From NCBI GenBank assembly GCA_002454975.1, contig DKJZ01000074.1, positions 1-64,000 of the forward strand: a stretch of 64,000 nucleotides of DNA, written 5' to 3'. A program made the position numbers and the translations under genes. Positions 34,469-44,321 of the stretch are shown here, one piece after another. This DNA comes from Hylemonella sp. UBA6679 (lineage in GTDB: Bacteria > Pseudomonadota > Gammaproteobacteria > Burkholderiales > Burkholderiaceae_C). The notes beneath the pieces are model-generated. The model had not been told where the DNA came from, ran no database searches, and saw nothing but the letters and a program-made list of their open reading frames with translations. Position 1 is the stretch's first letter. Each line of letters opens with the position of its first letter.

Positions 34469-35341
34469 ATGAGCAAGAACGTACGCCCCGCCAAGCCCAC
34501 CCCGGCCTGGCTAGACCGCATGTACAACAACCGCGTGTTGGTACCCGAGCACGCCACGCATTTCTCGCAGTGGGCCGAGGCTTCAGAAGACGCCCGAGAC
34601 GCCCACAACTGCCAGCGCAACCTGGCCTATGGCAAGAGCCCCATGGAAACGCTCGATGTGTTTCCCGCCAAGCAGCCCGACAGCCCGGTGATGGTGTTCA
34701 TCCACGGCGGCTACTGGCGCTCGCTGGACAAGTCCGACCACTCTTTTGTTGCCCCTGCCTTTGTCAACGAAGGCGCTTGCGTGGTGGTGCCCAATTACGA
34801 CCTGTGCCCAGCAGTCACCATTCCCCAGATCGTGTTGCAAATGGTTCAAGCCTTGGTGTGGACCTACCGCAATGTGGCGCAGTACGGCGGCGACCCGCAG
34901 CGCATCACGGTGATTGGTCACTCGGCTGGTGGCCACCTCGCTGCCATGATGCTGGCCTGTTTGTGGAAACAAGTGGCCAAAGACCTGCCCGCTGATTTGG
35001 TCAAAAGCGCCATGTCCATCTCAGGTTTGTATGACCTTGAGCCGGTGATGAAAACCCCGTTTCTCAAAGCGTCGCTGCACCTCACGCCAGCGCAGGTCAT
35101 GCAGGCCAGCCCAGCGTATTTCAAGGCGCCCAAGCAGGGCAAGTTGTATGCCTTGGCGGGCGCTGACGAAAGCGCGGAATTCATCCGCCACAACCAGCTC
35201 ATCCAAGACGCGTGGGGCAAAAAATCTGTGCCGGTGTGCGAGCTGGTGCCGCAGCGCAACCACTTCAGCATCGTTGAAGACCTCACTGCGCCCTGGACCG
35301 AGCTGCACAAGCTGGCGGTGGCCATGGTCAAAGCGGCTTAA
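34469..35341 (+). CDS. Alpha/beta hydrolase (esterase/kynurenine formamidase-like)
   Basis: A 290-residue hydrolase. The oxyanion HGG motif is in VMVFIHGGYWRSLDKSDH, the nucleophile elbow in VIGHSAGGHLAAMML, and the catalytic His in VPQRNHFSIVEDL. The layout resembles bacterial arylformamidase-like esterases (KynB-unrelated, BD-FAE type), but no kynurenine genes are nearby and the substrate is unknown. The frame is open to 34382; ATG 34469 (MSKNVRPAKPTPAW) is taken as the start because the earlier residues are atypical and Cys-rich. Confidence 0.85.
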   Translation: MSKNVRPAKPTPAWLDRMYNNRVLVPEHATHFSQWAEASEDARDAHNCQRNLAYGKSPMETLDVFPAKQPDSPVMVFIHGGYWRSLDKSDHSFVAPAFVNEGACVVVPNYDLCPAVTIPQIVLQMVQALVWTYRNVAQYGGDPQRITVIGHSAGGHLAAMMLACLWKQVAKDLPADLVKSAMSISGLYDLEPVMKTPFLKASLHLTPAQVMQASPAYFKAPKQGKLYALAGADESAEFIRHNQLIQDAWGKKSVPVCELVPQRNHFSIVEDLTAPWTELHKLAVAMVKAA

Positions 35342-35428
35342 GACCCACGCGTAGCTCGTCCTTCGCACGTCTGTGGCGCTTTGCATGGGCCGCAGACGTG
35401 GTGTGTGCCTTGTTCCTACAATCGGGGC

Positions 35429-37756
35429 ATGTCCTTTGCCTTTGATGACGCGGCCCCACAGCGCGCCGCGTCCCCCCTGCTCAACAACCTCAACCCGGAA
35501 CAGCTCAGCGCGGTCACCTTGCCGCCTGAGCACGCCTTGATTCTGGCGGGCGCCGGTTCGGGCAAAACCCGGGTGCTCACCACCCGCATTGCTTGGTTGC
35601 TGCAAACCGGGCAGGTCACGCCCGGTGGTGTGCTGGCTGTGACCTTCACCAACAAGGCCGCGCGCGAGATGATGACGCGCCTGACCAGTTTGCTGCCCGT
35701 CAATGTGCGTGGCATGTGGATTGGCACCTTCCACGGGCTGTGCAACCGCTTGTTGCGCACGCATTGCAAAAGCGTGAACCTGCCTTCGACCTTTCAGATT
35801 CTGGACACGCAAGACCAGCTCAGCGCCATCAAGCGCTTGTGCAAGCAGTTCAAGGTGGACGACGAACGCTTTCCACCCAAACAGTTGCAGTGGTTCATTG
35901 CCGGCTGCAAAGAAGACGGTTTGCGTGCTGCCGACGTGGTGGTGCGCGACGAAGACACGCGCAAAAAAGCCGAGATTTACCAGCTCTACGAAGAGCAATG
36001 CATGCGCGAAGGTGTGGTGGATTTTGGCGAGTTGTTGCTGCGCTCTTACGAGCTGCTGCGCGACCACCCGCACATCCGCGCGCATTACCAGCAGCGCTTT
36101 GCCCACATCTTGATTGACGAGTTCCAAGACACCAACAAGTTGCAATACGCCTGGATCAAATTGCTGGCCGGCCAAGGCGAGCAGGGCGGCTCGGTCTTGG
36201 CTGTGGGCGATGACGACCAAAGCATCTATGCGTTTCGCGGTGCGAATGTGGGCAACATGGCCGACTTTGTGCGCGAATTCTCGGTGCGCCACCAGATCAA
36301 GCTCGAGCAAAACTACCGCAGCTACAGCAACATTTTGGATTCAGCCAACGCGCTGATCAGCCACAACAGCCGCCGGCTGGGCAAAAACCTGCGCACCACC
36401 CAAGGCCCGGGTGAGCCCGTGCGTGTTTTTGAGAGCGCCAGCGACCTGGCCGAAGCGCAGTGGATGGTTGAAGAGATGCGCCAGTTGGTGCGCGACGACA
36501 TGCCGCGCAAAGAAATCGCGGTGCTCTACCGCTCAAACGCCCAAAGCCGGGTGATTGAAACGGCCTTGTTCAATGCCGCCATGCCTTACCGCGTCTACGG
36601 TGGCTTGCGGTTTTTTGAGCGCGCAGAAATCAAGCACGCCTTGGCTTACCTGCGGCTGTTGGAGAACCCCAACGACGACACCAGTTTTTTGCGCGTGGTG
36701 AATTTCCCGCCGCGTGGCATCGGTGCGCGCACCCTCGAGGTTTTGCAAGACACCGCCCGTGCGGCCGGTTGCTCGCTGCATGACGCGGTGAGTGCCATGA
36801 CAGGCAAGGCCGGCGCCAACCTGGGTGGCTTTGTGGCCAAGATCGATGTCCTGCGTGAGCAAAGCACCCACCTCACCTTGCACGGCATCATCGCCTTGGT
36901 GTTGGACCACAGCGGCTTGATTCAGCACTACACCTTAGACCGTGAGGGCGAAGACAGGCTGGAAAACCTCGACGAACTGCTCAATGCCGCGCAAAGCTTT
37001 GTTTCGCTTGAAGGCTTTGGGCGCGACGCCAAAGCCGTGGGCGAGGCGCAAGACCCGCTTGCCCCTGGCGATGCCTTGGATGACTCGGGCGAGGTCATGT
37101 CGCCCTTGGCGGCCTTTCTGACCCACGCAGCCTTGGAGGCGGGCGACAACCAAGCCCAAGAAGGCCAAGACGCCATCCAGCTCATGACGGTGCACGCCAG
37201 CAAGGGGCTGGAGTTTGATGCGGTGTTCATCACCGGCATGGAAGAAGGTTTGTTCCCCCACGAAAACTCGATGAACGATTTTGACGGCCTGGAAGAAGAG
37301 CGCCGTTTGATGTACGTGGCCATCACCCGCGCACGCCAGCGCCTGTACCTGAGCCACTCGCAAACGCGCATGCTGCATGGCCAGACGCGCTACAACATCC
37401 GCAGCCGCTTTTTTGACGAGTTGCCTGAAGCCGCCCTGAAGTGGCTCACACCTAAGAACCCAGGCTTTGGCTCAGGCCTGGCAAGTGCGGGCATGGGCAC
37501 GTCTGCACCGGCTGGGGCGCCTCGCTCTTGGGTTCAGCCTTCTTGGGGTTCGAGCAGCTTAGGCACCCCTGTGGCCAGAAAGGACGATGACACCCATGGC
37601 CTCAAAGTGGGCATGCAGGTGTTTCACACCAAGTTTGGCGAAGGCAAGGTGATGACCCTGGAGGGCGCGGGTGCCGATGCGCGTGCCCAGGTCAGTTTCA
37701 CGCGGCACGGCGTGAAGTGGCTGGCGCTGTCAGTGGCCAAACTCACCCCGGTGTGA
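35429..37756 (+). CDS. uvrD: ATP-dependent DNA helicase UvrD/PcrA/Rep type
   Basis: A 775-residue SF1A helicase that unwinds DNA 3'-5' in excision and mismatch repair. Motifs in order: Q-motif LNPEQLSAVT, Walker A AGAGSGKTRVL (residues 40-50), TFTNKAAREM (Ia), LIDEFQDTNKLQY (II), VGDDDQSIYAFRGA (III), LEQNYRS (IV), TVHASKGLEFDAVFI (V) and VAITRARQRL (VI). The C-terminal ~60 residues include GMQVFHTKFGEGKVM, the Tudor-like element of UvrD/PcrA. The start MSFAFDD at 35429 is preferred to the longer frame from 35381. It is a single-gene unit. Confidence 0.94.
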   Translation: MSFAFDDAAPQRAASPLLNNLNPEQLSAVTLPPEHALILAGAGSGKTRVLTTRIAWLLQTGQVTPGGVLAVTFTNKAAREMMTRLTSLLPVNVRGMWIGTFHGLCNRLLRTHCKSVNLPSTFQILDTQDQLSAIKRLCKQFKVDDERFPPKQLQWFIAGCKEDGLRAADVVVRDEDTRKKAEIYQLYEEQCMREGVVDFGELLLRSYELLRDHPHIRAHYQQRFAHILIDEFQDTNKLQYAWIKLLAGQGEQGGSVLAVGDDDQSIYAFRGANVGNMADFVREFSVRHQIKLEQNYRSYSNILDSANALISHNSRRLGKNLRTTQGPGEPVRVFESASDLAEAQWMVEEMRQLVRDDMPRKEIAVLYRSNAQSRVIETALFNAAMPYRVYGGLRFFERAEIKHALAYLRLLENPNDDTSFLRVVNFPPRGIGARTLEVLQDTARAAGCSLHDAVSAMTGKAGANLGGFVAKIDVLREQSTHLTLHGIIALVLDHSGLIQHYTLDREGEDRLENLDELLNAAQSFVSLEGFGRDAKAVGEAQDPLAPGDALDDSGEVMSPLAAFLTHAALEAGDNQAQEGQDAIQLMTVHASKGLEFDAVFITGMEEGLFPHENSMNDFDGLEEERRLMYVAITRARQRLYLSHSQTRMLHGQTRYNIRSRFFDELPEAALKWLTPKNPGFGSGLASAGMGTSAPAGAPRSWVQPSWGSSSLGTPVARKDDDTHGLKVGMQVFHTKFGEGKVMTLEGAGADARAQVSFTRHGVKWLALSVAKLTPV

Positions 37757-37763
37757 GCGGGGC

Positions 37764-38522
37764 TCAGGCGCCGAAGGCGTCGCGAAAGGTGAAGTAAAAC
37801 GAGGTGAAAAACATGCTGGCCATGAGCAGCATCAGCGGTGTGAGCAGCATGCCAAACAAGCCGGGGTTGAAGAGGGAGGTCAGCACCATCATCGCCAGGC
37901 CCACCAGCATGAACAGCGCAAACCAGCTCACCGCGTACACCACGTAGGCGCCCAGGTTACGCCAGCAAGCCATCCAGCTGAAAAACAAGCTTTTGAGCGG
38001 CGAAACGCCATGCCAATGCACCAGCGCAGGTGCATGCCAAAACATCATGGACAGCGGCAGGTACAGCGCCATGGACACCCACACCGCGGTTTGAAACTCG
38101 GGTGTTTGCAGGTTGTCCGCTGTGAGTTCACCACCCACCAGATACAGGCTGGCAAATGCACCGCCGTCGATCAAACTGGTGATGGCCATGATCAACAAAA
38201 ACCCCGCGGCATACATCACACCAAGCACCAGCATGGCACGCGCCTGCTGGCGACCGGCCCGAAACGCGCTGATGAGGATGGCGGGCATGGGAAACTGCCC
38301 GCTGTCGGCCTCGCGCGATGCCGCCATCAGGCCCAGCGTAGCGGCAGGCAACAAGGCCAGGGCCAAGGCGCTGCCCAAGTAGGGCAGAAAGCTCGCCAGA
38401 GACATCAGAGCCATGAAGATGAAAAACAAACCCGACATGGCCAGGGGCTGGCGCCAAAACGTGCGCACGCCCGACTTGACCCAGGCCAGCCCGGTGCGGG
38501 CTTGAACAACATTCAAATGCAT
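37764..38522 (-). CDS. BPSS1780-family membrane protein
   Basis: A 252-residue inner-membrane protein with about six hydrophobic segments, matching the BPSS1780 family found in Burkholderiales beside thrB. The N-terminal VVQARTGLAWVKSGVRTFWRQPLAM is the family signature region. Its function is unknown. Its first codons overlap the end of the homoserine kinase gene by 10 bp, so it is translated from the same message. It is convergent with uvrD (7 bp between stops). Confidence 0.8.
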   Translation of the reverse strand: MHLNVVQARTGLAWVKSGVRTFWRQPLAMSGLFFIFMALMSLASFLPYLGSALALALLPAATLGLMAASREADSGQFPMPAILISAFRAGRQQARAMLVLGVMYAAGFLLIMAITSLIDGGAFASLYLVGGELTADNLQTPEFQTAVWVSMALYLPLSMMFWHAPALVHWHGVSPLKSLFFSWMACWRNLGAYVVYAVSWFALFMLVGLAMMVLTSLFNPGLFGMLLTPLMLLMASMFFTSFYFTFRDAFGA

Positions 38523-39511
38523 GCTTGGAGGTCCAGAAGGTCTTGTGCCAGCACCGGGTGCTGCACCCGCTGCCTGAGCACGCGCTCGAAATGGGTGGGG
38601 TCGTGCGGCTGCAACATGCTGGCCTCACGCGGCAGATGAAAGTCCCACAGGCGCGAGGTCCAAAAACGCAAAGCGCCTGCACGCAGCATGGCGGGCAAGA
38701 GCAGGCGTTCTTCGGCGCTCAAAGGCCGCTGCGCTGCATAGGCCTGCAAAAACGCCTGGGCACGCGCCGGGTCGTGGGTGCCAGTGGGCAGGTCTATGCA
38801 CCAATCGTTGAGGCACACCGCGATGTCAAACAGCCAGGTGTCCACGCCCGCGAAATAAAAGTCAAAAAAGCCCGTGAGCTCGGGCTCGTTCGCGGATGCG
38901 TCGGTGGCAAACATTACGTTGTCGCGAAACAAATCGGCATGCACCGGCCCGCGTGGCAGGGCCGCGTAGGCGCTCGATGCCGCCACATGGTTTTGGTAGG
39001 CCAGCTCGGCGCTGATCAATGCCGCTTGCGCGGTGGTGAGGTGGGGCAGCACCACGGGTACGGTGTCGTTCCACCAGCCCAAGCCACGTAAATTGGGCTG
39101 CTTGCGATCGTAGTCTTGGCCAGCCAGATGCATGCGTGCCAGCATGGCACCCACCTCGGCGCAATGGGCTTGTGTCGGGGCCAGTTCGCTTTTGCCGCGC
39201 AGCCGGTTGACCACCGCTGCAGGTTTGCCTTTGAGGGTGTGCAGGATGTCGCCCGCAGCATCGGCGGCCGGATCAGGCACCGGGATGCCTTTGAGCGCCA
39301 GATGCTTCATGAGGCGCAGGTAAAAAGGCAGCTGCTCAAAGGTCAAACGCTCAAACAAGGTCAGCACATAAGCGCCTTGGTCGGTGGTGACGAAGTAGTT
39401 GGTGTTCTCGATGCCGCCCGCGCAGCCTTGCATGTCTTGCAGCTCGCCCAAGCCCAGTTGGCTCAGCAGCGCCTGAGCCTCAGCGTGTGAGACTTCGGTG
39501 AAAACGGCCAT
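38513..39511 (-). CDS. thrB: Homoserine kinase, APH-fold type
   Basis: A 332-residue ATP-dependent kinase that phosphorylates homoserine in threonine synthesis; this is the aminoglycoside-phosphotransferase-like form found in beta- and alpha-proteobacteria. Key segments: GIENTNYFVTT near residue 33, the catalytic loop VHADLFRDNVMF, and the metal site FFDFYFAGVDTWLFDIAV. The start ATG 39511 (MAVFTEVSHAEAQALL) is usual for the family. It is followed by a BPSS1780 gene and preceded on the same strand by a DUF2782 gene 4 bp upstream. Confidence 0.92.
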   Translation of the reverse strand: MAVFTEVSHAEAQALLSQLGLGELQDMQGCAGGIENTNYFVTTDQGAYVLTLFERLTFEQLPFYLRLMKHLALKGIPVPDPAADAAGDILHTLKGKPAAVVNRLRGKSELAPTQAHCAEVGAMLARMHLAGQDYDRKQPNLRGLGWWNDTVPVVLPHLTTAQAALISAELAYQNHVAASSAYAALPRGPVHADLFRDNVMFATDASANEPELTGFFDFYFAGVDTWLFDIAVCLNDWCIDLPTGTHDPARAQAFLQAYAAQRPLSAEERLLLPAMLRAGALRFWTSRLWDFHLPREASMLQPHDPTHFERVLRQRVQHPVLAQDLLDLQACI

Positions 39512-39515
39512 GGTC

Positions 39516-39833
39516 TTAGAACCCCAGCACTTTCCAGCCGCGCGCGCCGGTTTGGCCGCTGGCGTTGTTGTCGGTGGCCGGGTTGCGGTTGCCGTTTTGG
39601 GTGCCCACATCGTAGGCAGGCATGTTTTTGGGTTGCACGGTGATGGTTTGGGTTTGGCCACCTACCCGCAACTCGTCGATGCGCACTTTGTCGTCTTCAA
39701 CGCGGATTTGCTCAATGCGCGGCTCCACCGGCCCGCTGGCTGGGGTGTTGAGCTTCACAGCCAGGCCGCTTTGCGCCCAAGCTGGGGCTGTCAGAGTCAG
39801 GGTGAGCAGGGCCAGGGTGTTGAGGTGTCGCAT
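39516..39833 (-). CDS. DUF2782-family periplasmic protein
   Basis: A 105-residue protein with a cleavable signal peptide (MRHLNTLALLTLTLTAPAWAQS, cut after AQ, shown here only for its hydrophobic core LALLTLTLTAPAWA). The mature part contains EDDKVRIDELRVGGQTQTI, the DUF2782 core, and ends GARGWKVLGF. Family members always sit between polA and thrB in Burkholderiales; their function is unknown. The start is ATG 39833; the upstream Met at 39860 would put residues before the signal. It is divergent from polA. Confidence 0.8.
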   Translation of the reverse strand: MRHLNTLALLTLTLTAPAWAQSGLAVKLNTPASGPVEPRIEQIRVEDDKVRIDELRVGGQTQTITVQPKNMPAYDVGTQNGNRNPATDNNASGQTGARGWKVLGF

Positions 39834-39939
39834 GCCGCCAATTGTAAAACCTGGGCGCACAAGCTGGGCGGGCGCCCAGCAAACCTGCAGCCTCGGGGTT
39901 CTTGCGCTTCAAGAGCGCTTGCGCAGGCACAATGTTGGC

Positions 39940-42738
39940 ATGTCCGATAAGAAAACCCTGCTGCTGGTCGATGGCTCCAGCTACCTCTACCGCGCTTTTC
40001 ACGCCATGCCTGATTTGCGCGCTGTGCCCGGCGACCCCACCAGCCCCCCCACCGGGGCCATACGAGGCATGATCAACATGCTGCAAAGCCTGCGCAAAGA
40101 GGTGCACGCAGAGTTTGTGGCTTGTGTGTTCGATGCCAAAGGCCCCACCTTTCGCGATGAGCTCTACCCCGCCTACAAAGCCCACCGCTCGCCCATGCCC
40201 GATGATTTGCGCGCGCAAATCACCCCCATCCATGAGGTGGTGCGCTTGATGGGTTGGACGGTGCTGGACGTGCCAGGCGTCGAGGCCGATGACGTCATTG
40301 GCACCCTGGCGGTGACAGCGGCTGCGCAAGACATCGAGGTGGTGGTCAGCAGCGGCGACAAAGACCTGGCCCAGCTGGTCACGCCCCACATCACCATCAT
40401 CGACACCATGAACGGCAAGCGCCGCGATGTGGCCGGGGTGACCGACGAGTTTGGCGTACCCCCGCAGCTGATGATTGATTACCAAACCCTGGTGGGCGAT
40501 GCGGTAGACAACGTGCCGGGCGTGAACAAGGTGGGCCCAAAAACGGCAGCCAAGTGGCTGCAAGAATTTGGCAGCCTGGACAACATCGTGGCCAATGCCG
40601 ACAAGATCAAAGGCGCGGCGGGCGAAAACCTCAAGCAGGCCTTGGCTTGGTTGCCCACGGGCCGCCAGTTGCTGACCATCAAAACCGATTGCGCCTTGCA
40701 AGACTTCATCCCCGGTTTGCCCAACCTGGCCGCATTGGCCACGGTCGATCCTGAGGTGGACAAGCTCAAAGCTTTTTACGAGCAGTACGGCTTCAAAGGC
40801 CTGGCCCGCGCCTTGGGTGGCGACACGCCTGCGCCCACGCGGTCAGCCGCTGCCAGCCAACCCAAAGCCTCGGGCATGCCAGGTTTGTTTGACGAGCCCG
40901 AGACGCCCAGCCAACAGCCTCCTGCACCCCCACGCGCCCTGCGCTACGACACCATCTTGGACTGGGACGCTTTTGAGCGCTGCCTGGCCAAGGTGCAAGC
41001 CGCGGAGCTGGTGGCTTTTGACACCGAAACCACCTCGCTCGATGGCATGGTGGCCGAGGTGGTGGGCCTGTCGTTGAGCACCACACCGGGCGAGGCGGCT
41101 TACATCCCGCTGGCCCACAACTACCCCGATGCGCCCGTGCAACTTCCGCGCGACGAGGTGTTGGCGCGCTTGAAGCCCTGGCTGGAAAACCCGCAGGCTA
41201 AGAAGCTGGGCCAACACATCAAGTACGACCGCCACGTGCTGGCCAACCACGGCATTGACATCCAGGGTTACGCGCACGACACCATGCTGCAAAGCTATGT
41301 GCTCGAAGTCCACAAGCCCCACGGCTTGAGCAGCTTGGCCGAGCGGCACCTGGGGCGCACGGGCATCAGCTACGAAGACCTGTGTGGCAAAGGCGCCCAC
41401 CAAATCTCTTTCACGCAAGTGGCCATCGACAAAGCCGCGCACTACGCCTGCGAAGACGCCGACCAAACGCTCGACGTGCACCTGGCCCTGTGGCCGCTGA
41501 TCCAAGCCAACGACAAGCTGCGTTTCATTTACGAGCTGGAAATTGCCAGCTCTGAAGCGCTCTACCGCATCGAGCGCAATGGCGTGTTGATTGACGGCCC
41601 CACGCTGGCTGCGCAAAGCCACGAGCTGGGTCAGCGCATTGTGGCGCTGGAAACGCAAGCACATGAGTTGGCCGGCCAGCCTTTCAACCTGGGTTCCCCC
41701 AAACAAATTGGCGAGATTTTCTTCACCAAACTGGGCTTGCCGGTGGTGAAAAAAACCGCCACAGGTGCGCCCAGCACCGATGAAGAAGTGCTGGAAAAAT
41801 TGGCCGAAGACTACCCGCTTCCCGCAAAAATTTTGGAGCACCGAAGTCTTGCCAAACTCAAAGGCACGTACACCGACAAGCTCGCGCAACTGGCCTTGCC
41901 CCGCACCGGCCGCGTGCACACCCACTACGCGCAGGCCGTGGCCGTGACCGGTCGCTTGAGCAGCAACGACCCGAACCTCCAAAACATCCCGATTCGCACG
42001 CCAGAAGGGCGTCGTGTGCGCGAGGCCTTTGTGGCGCCACCGGGTTGTGTGATTGCCAGCGCGGATTACTCACAAATTGAGCTGCGCATCATGGCGCACA
42101 TCAGCGATGACGCGGCCTTGCTCAAAGCTTTTCATGAGGGGCTGGATGTGCACCGCGCCACCGCCGGCGAAATTTTTGGCGTGAACCCGCAAGAGGTCAG
42201 CAGCGAGCAGCGGCGTTATGCCAAGGTCATCAACTTCGGTTTGATTTACGGCATGAGCGCCTTTGGCTTGGCCAAGGCCTTGGGCATCGACAACACCGCA
42301 GCGCGCAACTACATCACCCGCTACTTTGAGCGCTATCCCGGCGTGAAGCGCTACATGGACGACACCCGCGAGCAAGCCAAGGCGCAGGGCTATGTGGAGA
42401 CGGTGTTTGGGCGGCGTTTGTACCTGCCCGAGATCAACTCACCCAACGGCCCGCGCCGTGCGGGGGCTGAACGCGCGGCCATCAACGCGCCCATGCAAGG
42501 CACCGCAGCTGACCTCATCAAGATGAGCATGGTCAAGGTGCAGCAGGTGCTTGATGCCGAGCAGCGCGGCATCAAGATGGTCATGCAGGTGCACGACGAG
42601 TTGGTGTTTGAGTTGCCCGAGTCTCAGGTAGATTGGGTGCGCACCCACATCCCGGCCATGATGGCCGGTGTGGCGCAACTCAAAGTGCCTTTGTTGGCCG
42701 AGGTGGGTGTGGGCCCCAACTGGGACAAAGCCCACTGA
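39940..42738 (+). CDS. polA: DNA polymerase I
   Basis: A 932-residue repair polymerase. The 5'-nuclease domain comes first (LLVDGSSYLYRAFHAMP; GDKDLAQLV), then the 3'-5' exonuclease (VAFDTETTSLDG with Asp and Glu intact), then the polymerase domain with the A motif ADYSQIELRIMAHI, the B-motif region KVINFGLIYGMSAFGLAKAL and the C motif MQVHDELVFE. The full domain set is complete and proofreading residues appear intact. The frame is open to 39622, but those 106 codons overlap the divergent DUF2782 gene; ATG 39940 (MSDKKTLLLVDG) is the real start. Confidence 0.96.
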   Translation: MSDKKTLLLVDGSSYLYRAFHAMPDLRAVPGDPTSPPTGAIRGMINMLQSLRKEVHAEFVACVFDAKGPTFRDELYPAYKAHRSPMPDDLRAQITPIHEVVRLMGWTVLDVPGVEADDVIGTLAVTAAAQDIEVVVSSGDKDLAQLVTPHITIIDTMNGKRRDVAGVTDEFGVPPQLMIDYQTLVGDAVDNVPGVNKVGPKTAAKWLQEFGSLDNIVANADKIKGAAGENLKQALAWLPTGRQLLTIKTDCALQDFIPGLPNLAALATVDPEVDKLKAFYEQYGFKGLARALGGDTPAPTRSAAASQPKASGMPGLFDEPETPSQQPPAPPRALRYDTILDWDAFERCLAKVQAAELVAFDTETTSLDGMVAEVVGLSLSTTPGEAAYIPLAHNYPDAPVQLPRDEVLARLKPWLENPQAKKLGQHIKYDRHVLANHGIDIQGYAHDTMLQSYVLEVHKPHGLSSLAERHLGRTGISYEDLCGKGAHQISFTQVAIDKAAHYACEDADQTLDVHLALWPLIQANDKLRFIYELEIASSEALYRIERNGVLIDGPTLAAQSHELGQRIVALETQAHELAGQPFNLGSPKQIGEIFFTKLGLPVVKKTATGAPSTDEEVLEKLAEDYPLPAKILEHRSLAKLKGTYTDKLAQLALPRTGRVHTHYAQAVAVTGRLSSNDPNLQNIPIRTPEGRRVREAFVAPPGCVIASADYSQIELRIMAHISDDAALLKAFHEGLDVHRATAGEIFGVNPQEVSSEQRRYAKVINFGLIYGMSAFGLAKALGIDNTAARNYITRYFERYPGVKRYMDDTREQAKAQGYVETVFGRRLYLPEINSPNGPRRAGAERAAINAPMQGTAADLIKMSMVKVQQVLDAEQRGIKMVMQVHDELVFELPESQVDWVRTHIPAMMAGVAQLKVPLLAEVGVGPNWDKAH

Positions 42739-42756
42739 CCAATTAACCGAGCGACA

Positions 42757-44211
42757 TCAAATCAAACGCGCTCTGACGCTGCGGCCTTTGACCTTGCCAT
42801 TGTTCAAGGCGTCCAAGGCTTGGGCCGCCAGGTCGCGTTGCACGGCCACGAAAGTGCAGAAGTCGGTCACGGTGATTTTGCCCACCTGATCGCGTGTGAG
42901 GCCCGCTTCTGCGGCCAGGGCGCCCATGACATCGCCAGGGCGAATTTTTTCTTTGCGGCCACCCAAAATCTGCAAGGTTTTCATGGGCGGGCGCAGCGGC
43001 TCGGGGCTGATGGGCGTGAGCTCGCTCACCGGGTACCACACCGAGGCGGCTTGGTTGAGCTCGATGCGCCCCACATGGCCCATGTCGTCCATGCTGGCCA
43101 GGTTCAAAGCCAAGCCGGATTCACCCGCACGCCCCGTGCGCCCGATGCGGTGCACATGCACCTCAGGGTCGGGCGTGATGTCCACGTTGATCACCGCTTC
43201 AAGCTCTTTGATGTCCAGGCCGCGCGAGGCCACATCGGTGGCCACCAGCACCGAGCAACTGCGGTTGGCAAATTGCGCAATCACTTGGTCGCGCTCGCGC
43301 TGCTCCAGGTCGCCGTGCAAGGCCAGCGCGACAAAGCCCTCGGCCTGCAAGATGTCAAGCAGTTCGTTGCAGCGCTGCTTGGTGTTGCAAAACGCAATGC
43401 TGCTCACCGGGCGGAAATGCCGCAGCAGCAGGGGCACGGTGCTCAAACGGGTGCTGCGGGTGACTTCGTAAAAGCGCTGCTCAATGTCTGGGCCGGCTTT
43501 TTGGGCGTCCACCGTGACGGTGTGGGGTGTGCGCATGAACTGCTGCGCGAGCTTGGCAATGCCTTCGGGGTAGGTGGCAGAAAACAGCAGGGTCTGACGC
43601 TGTGCTGGGCACTGCTTGGCCACGGTCACGATGTCGTCAAAAAAGCCCATGTCGAGCATGCGGTCGGCCTCGTCAAGCACCAGGGTGTTGAGGGCCTCGA
43701 GCGTGAGGTTGCCGCGGCTGAGGTGGTCCATCACCCGCCCAGGGGTGCCCACCACGATGTGCGCGCCGTGCTCGAGCGAAGCGCTTTGCAGGCGCAGCGG
43801 CACACCACCGCACATGGTGATCACTTTGATGTTGTCTTGCGCGCGCGCCAGGCGGCGGATTTCTTGCGCCACTTGGTCGGCCAACTCGCGCGTGGGGCAC
43901 AGCACCAGCGCTTGCACAGCAAAGCGACGCGGGTTGAGGTGCGAGAGCAGCGCCAGGGCAAAGGCAGCGGTTTTGCCGCTGCCGGTTTGGGCCTGTGCAA
44001 TCACATCGTGGCCTTGCAAGGCCAAGGGCAAGCTGGCCGCCTGAATCGGGGTCATGCCGGTGTAGCCCAAGCTGTGCAGGTTTTCCAGCAGGGCGGGGGG
44101 CAGGGGCAGTGCTGAAAAGCCAGGCGCAGCAGCCGAGGGCTGGCTGGTCTTTGCGGTGGCGTTGGTGAAGGCGTGGGTGGGCTTGGATGGGGCGGCGTGC
44201 GGGTCGTTCAT
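42757..44211 (-). CDS. dbpA: ATP-dependent RNA helicase DbpA
   Basis: A 484-residue DEAD-box helicase specific for helix 92 of 23S rRNA. Markers: AQTGSGKTAAFALALL (motif I), VLDEADRMLDMGF (II), SATYPEG (III), ATDVASRGLDI and HRIGRTGRAGESG. The C-terminal ~75 residues (KTLQILGGRKEKIRPGDVMGALAAEAGL and ITVTDFCTFVAVQRDLAAQAL) form the DbpA RNA-binding domain, which separates it from the RhlE-like helicase at 11401. The N-terminal ~30 residues are a Pro/Ala/Thr-rich extension. It is convergent with polA. Confidence 0.95.
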   Translation of the reverse strand: MNDPHAAPSKPTHAFTNATAKTSQPSAAAPGFSALPLPPALLENLHSLGYTGMTPIQAASLPLALQGHDVIAQAQTGSGKTAAFALALLSHLNPRRFAVQALVLCPTRELADQVAQEIRRLARAQDNIKVITMCGGVPLRLQSASLEHGAHIVVGTPGRVMDHLSRGNLTLEALNTLVLDEADRMLDMGFFDDIVTVAKQCPAQRQTLLFSATYPEGIAKLAQQFMRTPHTVTVDAQKAGPDIEQRFYEVTRSTRLSTVPLLLRHFRPVSSIAFCNTKQRCNELLDILQAEGFVALALHGDLEQRERDQVIAQFANRSCSVLVATDVASRGLDIKELEAVINVDITPDPEVHVHRIGRTGRAGESGLALNLASMDDMGHVGRIELNQAASVWYPVSELTPISPEPLRPPMKTLQILGGRKEKIRPGDVMGALAAEAGLTRDQVGKITVTDFCTFVAVQRDLAAQALDALNNGKVKGRSVRARLI

Positions 44212-44321
44212 CGGGTGATTATCCGCTTGTCACCTACACTGGAGGGTAGAGCGCACGCTGCGTTTTTAATAAATTTGAGAAAAATCAGCCCCCAGGCTGC
44301 ATGGATATTGATTAACTAGCT

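Noticed and set aside
42820..44115. 431-codon plus-strand frame over dbpA
   Set aside because: Antisense shadow with His/Gln/Ala bias and no motif; dbpA motifs are intact on the other strand.
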